A DNA stretch of 64,000 nt from Bacteroidota bacterium (GTDB lineage: Bacteria; Bacteroidota; Bacteroidia; Bacteroidales; CAIWKO01): the NCBI GenBank assembly GCA_037133915.1, contig JBAXND010000001.1, positions 124,001-188,000 of the forward strand, read 5' to 3'. Below are positions 54,934 to 63,436 of the stretch, one piece after another. The position numbers were made by a program, and so were the translations under genes. Below the pieces are notes generated by a model. That model was not told the DNA's origin, made no database searches, and saw only the letters and a program-made list of their open reading frames with translations. Positions within the stretch are counted from its first letter, which is position 1. The number at the start of each line of letters is the position of its first letter.

Positions 54934-55980
54934 ATGAACGTTCTATATAAAAATATTATTGCCCCGTCGGCAGGCATTCTTGATGCAATGAATAAATTGG
55001 GTGAAGCCGGCAATAAACTTACTCTTTTTGTTCTTGATGACGATCAAAAACTAATAGGGACACTTACCGATAAAGACATTCGTCAGGGACTCATTGCAGG
55101 AAAGAAAACGTCTGATACTGTTGAGGCATTCATGTGCCGCAAATTTCGCTTTCTCAGAGAGCATACCTTCACCATGGAAGAATCGATGCGGCTGAAGGCT
55201 GATGGTATAAAAGTAGTGCCCCTGCTCGATAAAAACGACCGCATTGTTCGCCTGATTGATTTTGATGAAGTGCGTTCAGCACTTCCGTTTGATGTGGTGC
55301 TGATGGCCGGTGGCCGTGGCGAAAGGCTCAAACCCCTTACCGATGCCACACCCAAATCGCTGCTGATGGTTGGTGATAAACCCATTCTTGAGCATAATAT
55401 AGACAGGCTGATGAGTTACGGTATTTCCGAATTCATTATCACCATTCGTTACATGGCGCAGCAGGTTATGGATTACTTTGGCAACGGCGATTCGAAAGGT
55501 ATTGATATCACCTACATTAAAGAGAATCTTCCGATGGGTACTATTGGCTCTATCAGTCTTATTGAAGAGTTCACCCACGACCACGTACTGATTGTAAATT
55601 CCGATCTTCTTACCGATATTGATTACGAAGCATTCTATAAACACTTTATTGAAGAAGGTGCCGATATGGCCATTGCCAGTGCTCCTTATCAGGTGAAGCT
55701 TCCATTTATTGCACTGCATACCGAAGGAAACAATGTTACAGGCTATGCCAAACGACCGATGTTTAATTACAACTGCAATGCCGGCGTTTATCTTATCAAG
55801 CGTGAGTTGTTGAAGATGATTCCTGTTGAACGAAGCTTCAATGCTACCGATTTCATGAATCTCTTGTTTGAGAATGGCAACAAACTAACCTATTTCCCGA
55901 TATCCGGCTACTGGCTTGATATCAGCGAATACTCCGATTACATGCGTGCTAACGAAGATATTAAATACATCTCGAAATAG
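54934..55980 (+). CDS. CBS-domain nucleotidyltransferase (sugar-1-phosphate, PtmE/HddC-like)
   Basis: 348 aa. Residues about 8-120 are a pair of CBS domains (LFVLDDDQKLIGTLTDKDIR, DGIKVVPLLDKNDRIV). Residues about 125-345 are an NTP_transferase domain with the signature LMAGGRGERLKPLTDATPKS and the catalytic region VNSDLLTDIDYEAF. Such CBS fusions include the PtmE-type GDP-sugar synthases; HddC-type guanylyltransferases also match. It would activate the sugar phosphate made by the upstream enzymes. The CBS pair may sense a nucleotide. It has its own promoter and is followed by a terminator. Confidence 0.85.
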   Translation: MNVLYKNIIAPSAGILDAMNKLGEAGNKLTLFVLDDDQKLIGTLTDKDIRQGLIAGKKTSDTVEAFMCRKFRFLREHTFTMEESMRLKADGIKVVPLLDKNDRIVRLIDFDEVRSALPFDVVLMAGGRGERLKPLTDATPKSLLMVGDKPILEHNIDRLMSYGISEFIITIRYMAQQVMDYFGNGDSKGIDITYIKENLPMGTIGSISLIEEFTHDHVLIVNSDLLTDIDYEAFYKHFIEEGADMAIASAPYQVKLPFIALHTEGNNVTGYAKRPMFNYNCNAGVYLIKRELLKMIPVERSFNATDFMNLLFENGNKLTYFPISGYWLDISEYSDYMRANEDIKYISK

Positions 55981-55998
55981 CCGTTGAAATACTTGCTG

Positions 55999-56040
55999 AA
56001 GGCGGCGTATGATTGAACCAATCTTACGCCGCCTTTCGTT
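55999..56040 (+). terminator. Rho-independent terminator ending the polysaccharide locus
   Basis: A perfect 11 bp stem AAGGCGGCGTA / TACGCCGCCTT, continued after one T-T mismatch by GATTG / CAATC around the loop AAC; TCGTT follows. It lies 18 bp after the CBS-nucleotidyltransferase stop. Confidence 0.8.
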
Positions 56041-56196
56041 GGAACCCCGACTATTGGAACGAATTATTCGCAGCTATTGCCCATGCAGATTCAAGGCACG
56101 GTGTTTTTGGCTTGTACTATGATTGATAATGGGTGCGTCCAACTTACCTACAATGCAAAATTGAATTGCGAAAAGATATTAAATGGGCTGTGCTTC

Positions 56197-57729
56197 TTAT
56201 TCTTTCGCAAAACGCAACACTTTTATTTTATCGTTACAAACCATACTCAAGACGTAAATTCCATTCGAGAGATTGCGAATATCAATTTCTGTTCTATCTT
56301 GAGTAATTTTTTGTTGAAAAAGTAATTGTCCTTGGATATTATAAACCGAAGCAATTCCATTTTTCATCAAAGTAGTGTTTGTAATTGAAATATAATCTGT
56401 ACCCGGGTTGGGATAAATAGAAATATCCGTTAAATCGATATTCGCAGAATTTTCTGCATTTCCTGTTGTTGCTGTCGGTAAAATCAGGAATTCGGGTAAT
56501 CCAAATGAGTAAATATGTGGGTACACCTGAAAACGCTCCTGATAGAACTGATTAAAAACGGTTACTCCCGGAACATACTCAACATCGGGTTGAAGAATCC
56601 TGCCCAGTTGTGTTGTATCACTATAGAATCCTGTATCATGAATATGATAAATCAATCCGTCCGCGGCCAGTTTTAAGCCTCCGGCGTACCGGTTATTAAA
56701 CTGGTGTACTAAAACCGAGCTAAGGGTAGGATTTTGCAGATTTATCTGATACAGGTCATTTGTTGCGTCAGTTGAGTAATAAACCGAGTAATATAAAAAC
56801 TTTCCGTTCGGAGAAAATTCAAGATCATACACTGATGGGATGTAGTCATATCCGGTTATATACGATTTTAATGTCCCTGTTAAAAATTGACCGTTAGTAT
56901 TGTCAAAATCACAAACAAAAATGCTGCTGGTATATTGGCTTGAAAATCCCACGCGGCTTACTCCAACAGCTGTGTTTGACTCAGTGTATGTGATATTAAT
57001 AATTGGAGAGGCGCCACTTCCACCAGCCGTTAGTTTGATAGGGCCCATGTCAACCACACCCTGATAAGTGACTACCGATTGATTGATTTTATATACGACG
57101 TACTTGTATTGCATACCGGGAATTGGAAAAAGACTTGTAATAAGCCAAAGCACATTGGGTTCTGTTTCGCTTGGTATTATTTTCATCCCTTCAGAAACAT
57201 AAGATAAGCCGTATGGTCCGGGTAGATTGTGTACAGGCCCAAAAACGTCGCTAATTACATTGTACAAACGGTATGTAATAATGCCTGTGTCTACAGAAAT
57301 TGCATTTGCGCCTGTTCCATTTGAAAAAATATAGAATCCATCGGCACCGGCTCCGGGAACGAGGCTTATCGCTACCGGTTGACTGGATGAAGGATTCGCT
57401 CCTAAAGATTCGTAGCCGGGAGTAATTGGGTCGATATCAATAAGCGTATGGAATTTATCAAACACATTCCTGCCATCTGTATAAAAAACTAAATTTCCGG
57501 TTGTCGGATGAGTCGCAACAGCCCATTCTTCGAAGCCATTACTTGTTGTAATATTAGAGGGTTGTCCGCAGGGAAGCGGCTTAACGGGATTGGAAAGATT
57601 GCCAAAATACAAAGTGGCATTTGTTGTGCCGGAAAACGGTCTGCCAAAAATCCATATTCTGTCTTGAAGTTGAGCATGTAGATTACTATAAAGAAGGATA
57701 CCGAAAATAATGGGAATAAGTTTTTTCAT
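56197..57729 (-). CDS. Secreted protein with T9SS type A sorting domain
   Basis: 510 aa from the ATG at 57729 (MKKLIPIIFGILLYSNLHAQ), chosen because it starts a signal peptide and has a good promoter 58 bp upstream; the longer frame is 11 residues more. The central region reads like a beta-propeller or WD-like surface protein: YSVYYSTDATNDLYQINLQ and GGLKLAADGLIYHIHD resemble the Bacteroidota T9SS group with lactonase/kelch-like blades. The C-terminal type A domain (about residues 428-510: DISIYPNPGTDYISI, NLSNGIYVLSM) directs export. Function unknown. Confidence 0.85.
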   Translation of the reverse strand: MKKLIPIIFGILLYSNLHAQLQDRIWIFGRPFSGTTNATLYFGNLSNPVKPLPCGQPSNITTSNGFEEWAVATHPTTGNLVFYTDGRNVFDKFHTLIDIDPITPGYESLGANPSSSQPVAISLVPGAGADGFYIFSNGTGANAISVDTGIITYRLYNVISDVFGPVHNLPGPYGLSYVSEGMKIIPSETEPNVLWLITSLFPIPGMQYKYVVYKINQSVVTYQGVVDMGPIKLTAGGSGASPIINITYTESNTAVGVSRVGFSSQYTSSIFVCDFDNTNGQFLTGTLKSYITGYDYIPSVYDLEFSPNGKFLYYSVYYSTDATNDLYQINLQNPTLSSVLVHQFNNRYAGGLKLAADGLIYHIHDTGFYSDTTQLGRILQPDVEYVPGVTVFNQFYQERFQVYPHIYSFGLPEFLILPTATTGNAENSANIDLTDISIYPNPGTDYISITNTTLMKNGIASVYNIQGQLLFQQKITQDRTEIDIRNLSNGIYVLSMVCNDKIKVLRFAKE

Positions 57730-58058
57730 AAATTTCAGATTTAATTGTCCTAAAAAAAACATTTATTTTATTGCCGTTATATGACGCAAATCTAATAAGA
57801 TGTTTTACAAAAAACAAATTTTACACCAATATATATTATCTAGATTATGTAATTAAATGTGTCTCAATAAAACATACCTTAGAGCGGCACTAATTTGTAA
57901 CTCAAATATTGAGAACTCATTTTGTAGATTACGCAACATATTTTTTCACTTCCCAATAGAGCAATAACCTGCCTACAATAGGTGGTGCAGATATTCCTTT
58001 GAATGTTAATGGGAAATACTATTGTTGATAATTCACCCCAATCCCTAATCACCAACCC
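57730..58058. other. Intergenic region
   Basis: 329 bp, AT-rich, between two minus-strand genes. It holds the promoter at 57787-57818. No hairpin with a T run was seen after the SprF-type gene, and no open frame is credible. Confidence 0.5.
57787..57818 (-). promoter_or_regulatory. Promoter of the T9SS type A cargo gene
   Basis: On the minus strand TTTG (57818-57815), a 20 bp spacer, then TAGATTTG (57794-57787): full match to both elements at normal spacing. Transcription would start about 50 bp before the ATG at 57729. Confidence 0.7.
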
Positions 58059-59087
58059 CTAGAAAGCCGGGCAGTGTTCAAACTTGGATTTTGAATGTTT
58101 AGGATTGCTGGAAGTATTACGTTTGATATTACATAACAGCGATTTTACGAGAGAGATTTCAAGTCCGCCCCGAAGGTTTGAAGCTGTGGTTAGTTTTGAA
58201 ACATTGATATCATAACTTACCATCATCACAAATCCAAGCAGGTCATACCCAAATACCGGAATGAGATCACGTCCGAATCTATACCACATGCCCACATAAA
58301 CACCGCTGTTTCCGGGGCGTGTAACTAAATTCAGACCGGCAACGGTTTCAGTGGTACCGTTCATCATTGAATAGTATACCTTAGGCTGGAGCATCAGTTT
58401 CTTTTTTCTTCCAATAACAAAATTTCCGCCGCCGTGTATCACGGTCTTTGTTTTTAAACGGCTGCTGCCGCCAAACAGACTTTCGTTCGGATTGGTAAGA
58501 TGACTCATGGCAGCACCGGCATGCAGGCTTGTGTAACGTCCAATATTGAGTGTCGCCAGAATGCCGGCATTGAGGTCAAAATAAAATTTGCTTCCTTTAA
58601 TTCCTGATTCACCGCTTGCAATGTCGCGGTCGAATGAAGTGCCTGCCCATTGCGATTCCCATGTTAATTTATAGGCTGCGAGACTTTTATTCACCAGATT
58701 TCCTGCAAGACCAAGGCTCACATAGAACTTTCTGTTTTTGGCGAGACTCTTGTTATACGAAAAACTTACTCCAATATCGGAGGTGCCTAAATTTCCATCT
58801 CCTGCTTTATCTCCAACAAAGGATAGTCCGAGACCGAGCCAGTCGTTGCGCAGTTTTTTTGGAGTAAGGCGCCCATCGGCCCAGGCCGTATAGGTTTTAA
58901 ATGCTTTTCCAATGCTTTTCCATTGATCGTGATAATCGCCGCCCACGCGGAGTGCACAACCGCCAGAGCCGGTAAGCGCAGGATTTAAATATAGAGGAAC
59001 AGAGTAGAACTGCGAAAAATGTAAATCCTGTGCTTTCACCATCAGGGGAAGCAAAAGTATTGCAAGAATGGTGAATTTCCTCTTCAT
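58059..59087 (-). CDS. PorP/SprF-family T9SS outer-membrane protein
   Basis: 342 aa. The signal peptide is at residues 1-19 (KFTILAILLLPLMVKAQ). The mature N-terminus DLHFSQFYSVPLYLNPALTG is the PorP/SprF hallmark, and GGDYHDQWKSIGKAF and LGVGLSFVGDKAGDG-type sequences match it further. The rest alternates like beta-strands of an outer-membrane barrel. SprF proteins help anchor or export a partner adhesin of the SprB type. The partner is most likely the gene 3 bp upstream. Confidence 0.93.
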   Translation of the reverse strand: MKRKFTILAILLLPLMVKAQDLHFSQFYSVPLYLNPALTGSGGCALRVGGDYHDQWKSIGKAFKTYTAWADGRLTPKKLRNDWLGLGLSFVGDKAGDGNLGTSDIGVSFSYNKSLAKNRKFYVSLGLAGNLVNKSLAAYKLTWESQWAGTSFDRDIASGESGIKGSKFYFDLNAGILATLNIGRYTSLHAGAAMSHLTNPNESLFGGSSRLKTKTVIHGGGNFVIGRKKKLMLQPKVYYSMMNGTTETVAGLNLVTRPGNSGVYVGMWYRFGRDLIPVFGYDLLGFVMMVSYDINVSKLTTASNLRGGLEISLVKSLLCNIKRNTSSNPKHSKSKFEHCPAF

Positions 59088-59090
59088 GAT

Positions 59091-61562
59091 TTACCGAGCC
59101 AGTGTAATGTTTCCTTTAATATCTTTTTTCTTACCATCGCGGCAGGTGGCCGTAAGATGATAAACATAAACGTCAATACCCTGAGGCGAACCTTTGAACG
59201 TGCCGTCCCATCCATTGCCCGGGTCAGAAGATTCATACAGTAATTGTCCCTGTCTGTCAAATATTTGCAGGTTTGCCTCGGTATAGCCGCTTCCGAGTAT
59301 ATGTACAATGTCATTCACACCATCTCCATTGGGCGAAAATCCTGTTGGGACACTCACCACACAGGCAGGACAGGGAGAAATCACCACTTCGTCTGTAATA
59401 GTTCCGCAATCATCAGTAATAGTTACGGAATAAGTACCCGGCTTTGTGGCTGTATAGTTGGGCGACGTAGAACCATCCTGCCATTTGTAAGCATTATAGC
59501 TGTTATTCAGCTCAAAGGAAATGGGCAGTTTGCTATCGCAAAGTGTTATATCAGGGCCCAGATCAAGCACAGGAACAGGTTTATAGGCAACATAGATTGT
59601 GTCGGCGCCAATGCAATTATTCAGGTTGGTAACGGTAACCGAATACAATCCGCTTGCAGATACAAGGAAGGCCTGACCTGTAGAATTATCTTGCCAGTGG
59701 TAGGATGAGAATCCTGTTCCAGGATCCAGTATTAACTGCGCTCCGGAGCATATCACCGTATCTTCTCCAAGGCTTGGCTTTGGTGACGGAATGACCGACA
59801 GAATTTGCATGGAGTCGGCATCTTGTCCGCAAACATTCGTCACGGTAACAGAATAGATACCCTGTGCGGATGCGTTGATGCTTTGCGTTGTGGCATTATT
59901 ATTCCATTTGTAGGCTGAGAATCCGGCTCCTGCATTCAGCGTTAATTGCATGCCTTCACAAATAGTAACATCGGGGCCAAGGTCAACGAAAGGAGGAGGA
60001 AGCGCCTGAATTAAAACGCTGTCAATATAAACACATCCGTTAGCGTCTGTGGTGGTTACCGAGTAATATCCTGAAGCGTATACTGTGAGTGTTTGGGCAT
60101 TTGAGGCATCCTGCCACAGATAAGTTGTGTAACCTGTTCCCGCATCAAGCACCAGCGAATCACCGATACAGATTGAAGTGTCAGGTCCCAGATCCACCAG
60201 ATTATTACAGCCGCATATAAGAAACGTTGAAAGCGGTGCGTTGATTGCATTTGTTGATGCCGTGGTTGTGTATGCTATGGGCGCTGTTGCGGTGACAATT
60301 GGACTTGATGTAACCAGATTAGGACTAGTAACTCCGGTAGAGGCTGCTGTATCGGGGCAAGAAGCAAAGCTTCCGCTTCCATCGGCAACGCCATAAATGA
60401 TATCGCCCATACCGGCGCCGTAGCTTTGAGTATAGTCAGCTATCATCAGGCGGCTTCCGCCTGCCGAAATCAGTGAACGGATACTTTTATAATTTGGACC
60501 ACCGTCACCACCATCAATTCCGGAGCCACCGGTTGCTCTTGACCACGAAGGCGTCCCATTATTATCGAGTCGGGTAATAAAAATATCATTGTTGCCATAA
60601 CCAAAAGACTTGGTATATCCGCCCAGCATATAGCCGTTGCTATTGTCTTTTATGATATCGTAGGCAACATCTTCGTTTGATCCGCCGATGGTTTTGGCCC
60701 AGTTAAGACCGCCGCTATTGTCAATTTTAAATGCAAGAATGTCATAATTTCCCGCGCCAAAAGAATTTGTATATCCACCAATCACGAATCCGCCGCCAAT
60801 AGCATTGCAGATAGATCGCGCCCCGTCAAGTCCTGCACCGTTATCACCGTAAGTTTTAAACCAGCTCATATTGCCCAAGGTATCAACCTTAGCCACAAAA
60901 GCCTGATAAAGGTTACCATACGAACCGGTTGTTCCCGTAAATACTATCTGGTTATCGGGAGAGGCAATAATGCTGTATGCGCCCTCATGATTGGTTCCCC
61001 CGAATGTTTTTCCCCACACGGCAGTGCCATTAGCAGTGGTTTTTACAATAAAAATATCGTTTCCGCCAGCGCCCCAGGAATCGGTTTGAGCCGAGAGCAC
61101 ATAGCCTGAATTCAATACCAGCAGGTCGTAGCCATACTCAGTGCCGCCTCCACCATACGTTTTAAACCAGGAAACAGTTCCATTTGAAGTTAGTTTCAGC
61201 AAAAAAGCATCTTTATTTCCGCTGCCATAACTTTCGGTATAGCCGGTAGCAATGTAGCCGCCATCGGGAGTCTGTTTAATCTGCCAGCCTTCGTCGTTTT
61301 GTGCGCCGCCGTATGTTTTAGACCAAAGGATATTTCCTCCGATATCCGTTTTAAATATCAGTATGTCTTTTTGTCCGCTTCCAAAACTGTTGGTTGAGCC
61401 GCAAAAGATAAGATTACCGTCGGTAGTTTGACTAAATGATGAAAATTCTTCTTCGCCGGGACCTCCGTAGGCAACCTGAAAAGAAGACTGAGCGGCAATT
61501 GGGCGTGCGTAAGTAATACAAAATAATGAAATGCAAATTGCTGCCCAGATATACCTTCTCAT
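59091..61562 (-). CDS. Large T9SS type B cargo protein with repeat blades, partner of the SprF-type protein
   Basis: 823 aa from the ATG at 61562 (MRRYIWAAICISLFCITYAR), which begins a signal peptide. Residues about 25-370 hold some seven repeats of about 48-55 residues with the pattern KTYGGxxxDxGxxI...DGGYIxxGYTxSYGxGNxDxFLxKL, beta-propeller-like. Residues about 455-740 have repeated LGPDxxICxGxxLxLxAGxGFxxYxWxxxxTxQ modules (Ig-like, CHU type). The C-terminus (about 745-823, FSPNGDGVNDIVHILG and IFDRQGQLLYE) is a type B sorting domain. It is probably a surface adhesin delivered with the SprF-type protein. Confidence 0.9.
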   Translation of the reverse strand: MRRYIWAAICISLFCITYARPIAAQSSFQVAYGGPGEEEFSSFSQTTDGNLIFCGSTNSFGSGQKDILIFKTDIGGNILWSKTYGGAQNDEGWQIKQTPDGGYIATGYTESYGSGNKDAFLLKLTSNGTVSWFKTYGGGGTEYGYDLLVLNSGYVLSAQTDSWGAGGNDIFIVKTTANGTAVWGKTFGGTNHEGAYSIIASPDNQIVFTGTTGSYGNLYQAFVAKVDTLGNMSWFKTYGDNGAGLDGARSICNAIGGGFVIGGYTNSFGAGNYDILAFKIDNSGGLNWAKTIGGSNEDVAYDIIKDNSNGYMLGGYTKSFGYGNNDIFITRLDNNGTPSWSRATGGSGIDGGDGGPNYKSIRSLISAGGSRLMIADYTQSYGAGMGDIIYGVADGSGSFASCPDTAASTGVTSPNLVTSSPIVTATAPIAYTTTASTNAINAPLSTFLICGCNNLVDLGPDTSICIGDSLVLDAGTGYTTYLWQDASNAQTLTVYASGYYSVTTTDANGCVYIDSVLIQALPPPFVDLGPDVTICEGMQLTLNAGAGFSAYKWNNNATTQSINASAQGIYSVTVTNVCGQDADSMQILSVIPSPKPSLGEDTVICSGAQLILDPGTGFSSYHWQDNSTGQAFLVSASGLYSVTVTNLNNCIGADTIYVAYKPVPVLDLGPDITLCDSKLPISFELNNSYNAYKWQDGSTSPNYTATKPGTYSVTITDDCGTITDEVVISPCPACVVSVPTGFSPNGDGVNDIVHILGSGYTEANLQIFDRQGQLLYESSDPGNGWDGTFKGSPQGIDVYVYHLTATCRDGKKKDIKGNITLAR

Positions 61563-61599
61563 GTTTATTAATTGCTTTTTAATGTGTTTAAGCGGGAGA

Positions 61600-61607
61600 C
61601 AAATATA
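61600..61607 (-). promoter_or_regulatory. Candidate -7 element of the adhesin-SprF operon
   Basis: On the minus strand TATATTTG, an exact TAnnTTTG match 37 bp before the ATG at 61562. No TTG at -33. Confidence 0.42.
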
Positions 61608-61670
61608 ATAGTATGCACCCAATCCTAAAGTGCGTAAAAATACCTGATTTTTATCAATTATTGCCAGATT

Positions 61671-62666
61671 TTAAATTTCTTTAAATCCAATAATTTCTCT
61701 AACCTGTTTAACTGTTTCAGATGCACTTATTCTCGCTTTTTCCGCACCCATGCGGGCAACTTTGTGGAGATATGAATTATCAGAAGTAAGGCGAAGAATT
61801 TCTTCCCGTAAAGGTGTTGTAAATAAAATTACGTCTTCTGCCAACTGTTTTTTCATATCGCCGTAGCGGATGGAGCAATTATTATATTGTTCTTCAAAAA
61901 ATTCAGTTGTTTCTGGCTTCGAAAGCACTTTCATCAGTTGAAACAGGTTTTCTACTGATTGTGATTTTGGTTGACCGGGTTCTGTCGGACCGCTGTCTGA
62001 AACCGCTTTCATAACCTTTTTACGGATAACGTCAGGAGCGTCGGCAAGGAAAATGGCACTGGCTTCATTGTCTGATTTGCTCATTTTTGTGCTTCCGTCG
62101 AGCCCCGGTATTTTTACAAGATCCTGACCAAAATTGTACGCAAATGGCTCAGGAAATAAATCAACGTTATAAATCCTGTTAAAGCGATTGGCAAACGTCC
62201 GCATCATTTCCAGATGTTGTTCCTGGTCTTTGCCAACGGGTACTTTAGTTGCACGATGAAGGATTACATCAGCAGCCATCAGTGTGGGATACGTGAGAAG
62301 TCCGGCATTGATGTTATTCGGCTGCGTCCTTGCTTTTTCCTTGAATGAAGAAACGCGCATGAGTTCGCCAAGGTAGGCGTTCATGTTAAGGAAAAGGTAG
62401 AGCTCGACTGTTTCAGGCACATCACTCTGCACATACAGCGTGCACTTTTCCGGATCGAGTCCGGCCGCCAGATATTCAACCAATACGTTGCGAACATTAC
62501 CGTGAAGGTCGGCGGGCTTGGGATGCGTGGTGAGTGAGTGATAATCTGCAATAAAAAAATAGCAGTTTTGTTCGCTCTGCATTCTCACAAAATTTCGTAA
62601 CGCACCGAAATAATTTCCTAAATGAAGGTTGCCCGTAGGCCTTATACCGCTAACAACTGTTTCCAT
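61671..62666 (-). CDS. trpS: Tryptophan--tRNA ligase
   Basis: 331 aa class I aminoacyl-tRNA synthetase. The HIGH-type motif is H15-L-G-N18 (RPTGNLHLGNYFGA). The KMSKS loop is at residues 194-198 (LDGSTKMSKSDNEAS). Tryptophan-pocket features such as FIADYHSLTT and VGKDQEQHLEMMR are present. It charges tRNA-Trp in the cytoplasm; size matches the bacterial enzyme (about 330 aa). The start is fixed by the near-N-terminal SGIRPTG motif. A good promoter ends only 4 bp before the ATG, so the mRNA may be leaderless. Confidence 0.97.
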   Translation of the reverse strand: METVVSGIRPTGNLHLGNYFGALRNFVRMQSEQNCYFFIADYHSLTTHPKPADLHGNVRNVLVEYLAAGLDPEKCTLYVQSDVPETVELYLFLNMNAYLGELMRVSSFKEKARTQPNNINAGLLTYPTLMAADVILHRATKVPVGKDQEQHLEMMRTFANRFNRIYNVDLFPEPFAYNFGQDLVKIPGLDGSTKMSKSDNEASAIFLADAPDVIRKKVMKAVSDSGPTEPGQPKSQSVENLFQLMKVLSKPETTEFFEEQYNNCSIRYGDMKKQLAEDVILFTTPLREEILRLTSDNSYLHKVARMGAEKARISASETVKQVREIIGFKEI

Positions 62667-62670
62667 TGAG

Positions 62671-62700
62671 CAAAGGTAGAAAAACTCTTATAATGTGCAA
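62671..62700 (-). promoter_or_regulatory. Promoter of trpS, directly abutting the start codon
   Basis: On the minus strand TTG (62700-62698), a 19 bp spacer, then TACCTTTG (62678-62671): full match to the consensus at standard spacing. Only CTCA separates it from the ATG, so transcription should start at or within a few bases of the start codon. Confidence 0.62.
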
Positions 62701-62747
62701 GGGACAATCACTTTCACACTATGAAATATTGTAAAATAGTTTTCGGA

Positions 62748-63260
62748 TTATTTTCCTATAATATTCACCAAGTCTTTTTCAAGTGTTTCAGTGGGTGTTT
62801 CAATGATACGACCGACTTCAACCCCGTCTTTGGTGAAAATGAATGTTGGAACTTTTTCAACTTTAAGGCCGCTGATGTCAAGGTCTCCGGCTTTTTTATC
62901 GCGGTCAACGCAAATAAATTTTATGCCTGCAAATCCCGGGACCAGCTTATCAGCTATTTTCAGAAAGCGGGGCACTTGTTCTTTGCTGTCGCCGCACCAT
63001 GTGCCTAAAACAGTTGTGCATACAAAGCCTTCCGCCTTACCTTTTAACTTATTGATAATTGCCGTGTCCACAATGTAGGAACCATATTCGCTGTTATAAT
63101 CTGCAGCAAAATCAACAGTTAGCAGGGTTTCGCGGTAACAAGGGCCAATAAGAATCTCTTTGCCGCTTTTCTGATCCATTGAGCGCGTAAGCGTTCCTTG
63201 AGCAAATGATGAAAGTGCCGTCAATAAAAGCACTGCAACTAAAGTGTAATGTCTTTTCAT
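62748..63260 (-). CDS. Secreted thioredoxin-like protein with single active-site cysteine
   Basis: 170 aa. Signal peptide at residues 1-20 (KRHYTLVAVLLLTALSSFAQ). A thioredoxin fold is suggested by FVCTTVLGTWCGDSKEQVPR and the cis-Pro region EKVPTFIFTKDG. The usual WCxxC is W88-C89-G-D-S92: the second Cys is replaced by Ser, so it cannot do ordinary dithiol exchange; C41 or C81 might substitute. It probably acts in the periplasm, perhaps as a monothiol thioredoxin-like or mixed-disulfide protein. The WCGDS pattern recurs, as I recall, in a Bacteroidota thioredoxin subfamily. Confidence 0.85.
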   Translation of the reverse strand: MKRHYTLVAVLLLTALSSFAQGTLTRSMDQKSGKEILIGPCYRETLLTVDFAADYNSEYGSYIVDTAIINKLKGKAEGFVCTTVLGTWCGDSKEQVPRFLKIADKLVPGFAGIKFICVDRDKKAGDLDISGLKVEKVPTFIFTKDGVEVGRIIETPTETLEKDLVNIIGK

Positions 63261-63404
63261 ATGCTGGTTTTATGGACTCAAAAATAGTGAAATAATGTTT
63301 AAAACACTGATAATTGAAAGTTAAAGAATAGAGCTTCAAATACCGAACATCAATCTCCAAACTGTTCTGACGCATGTCATATGCTGAGGTATGGCAATTT
63401 TCGC

Positions 63405-63412
63405 TAAGTTTG
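63405..63412 (+). promoter_or_regulatory. Candidate -7 element of the peptidase gene
   Basis: TAAGTTTG, exact TAnnTTTG match, 24 bp before the ATG at 63437. No TTG at the expected -33 position. Confidence 0.4.
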
Positions 63413-63436
63413 CTGTATAATAAATGCCTTTCTGTT

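Noticed and set aside
60056..60250. Small frame inside the large T9SS cargo gene
   Set aside because: Shadow in another frame of the repeat-encoding sequence.
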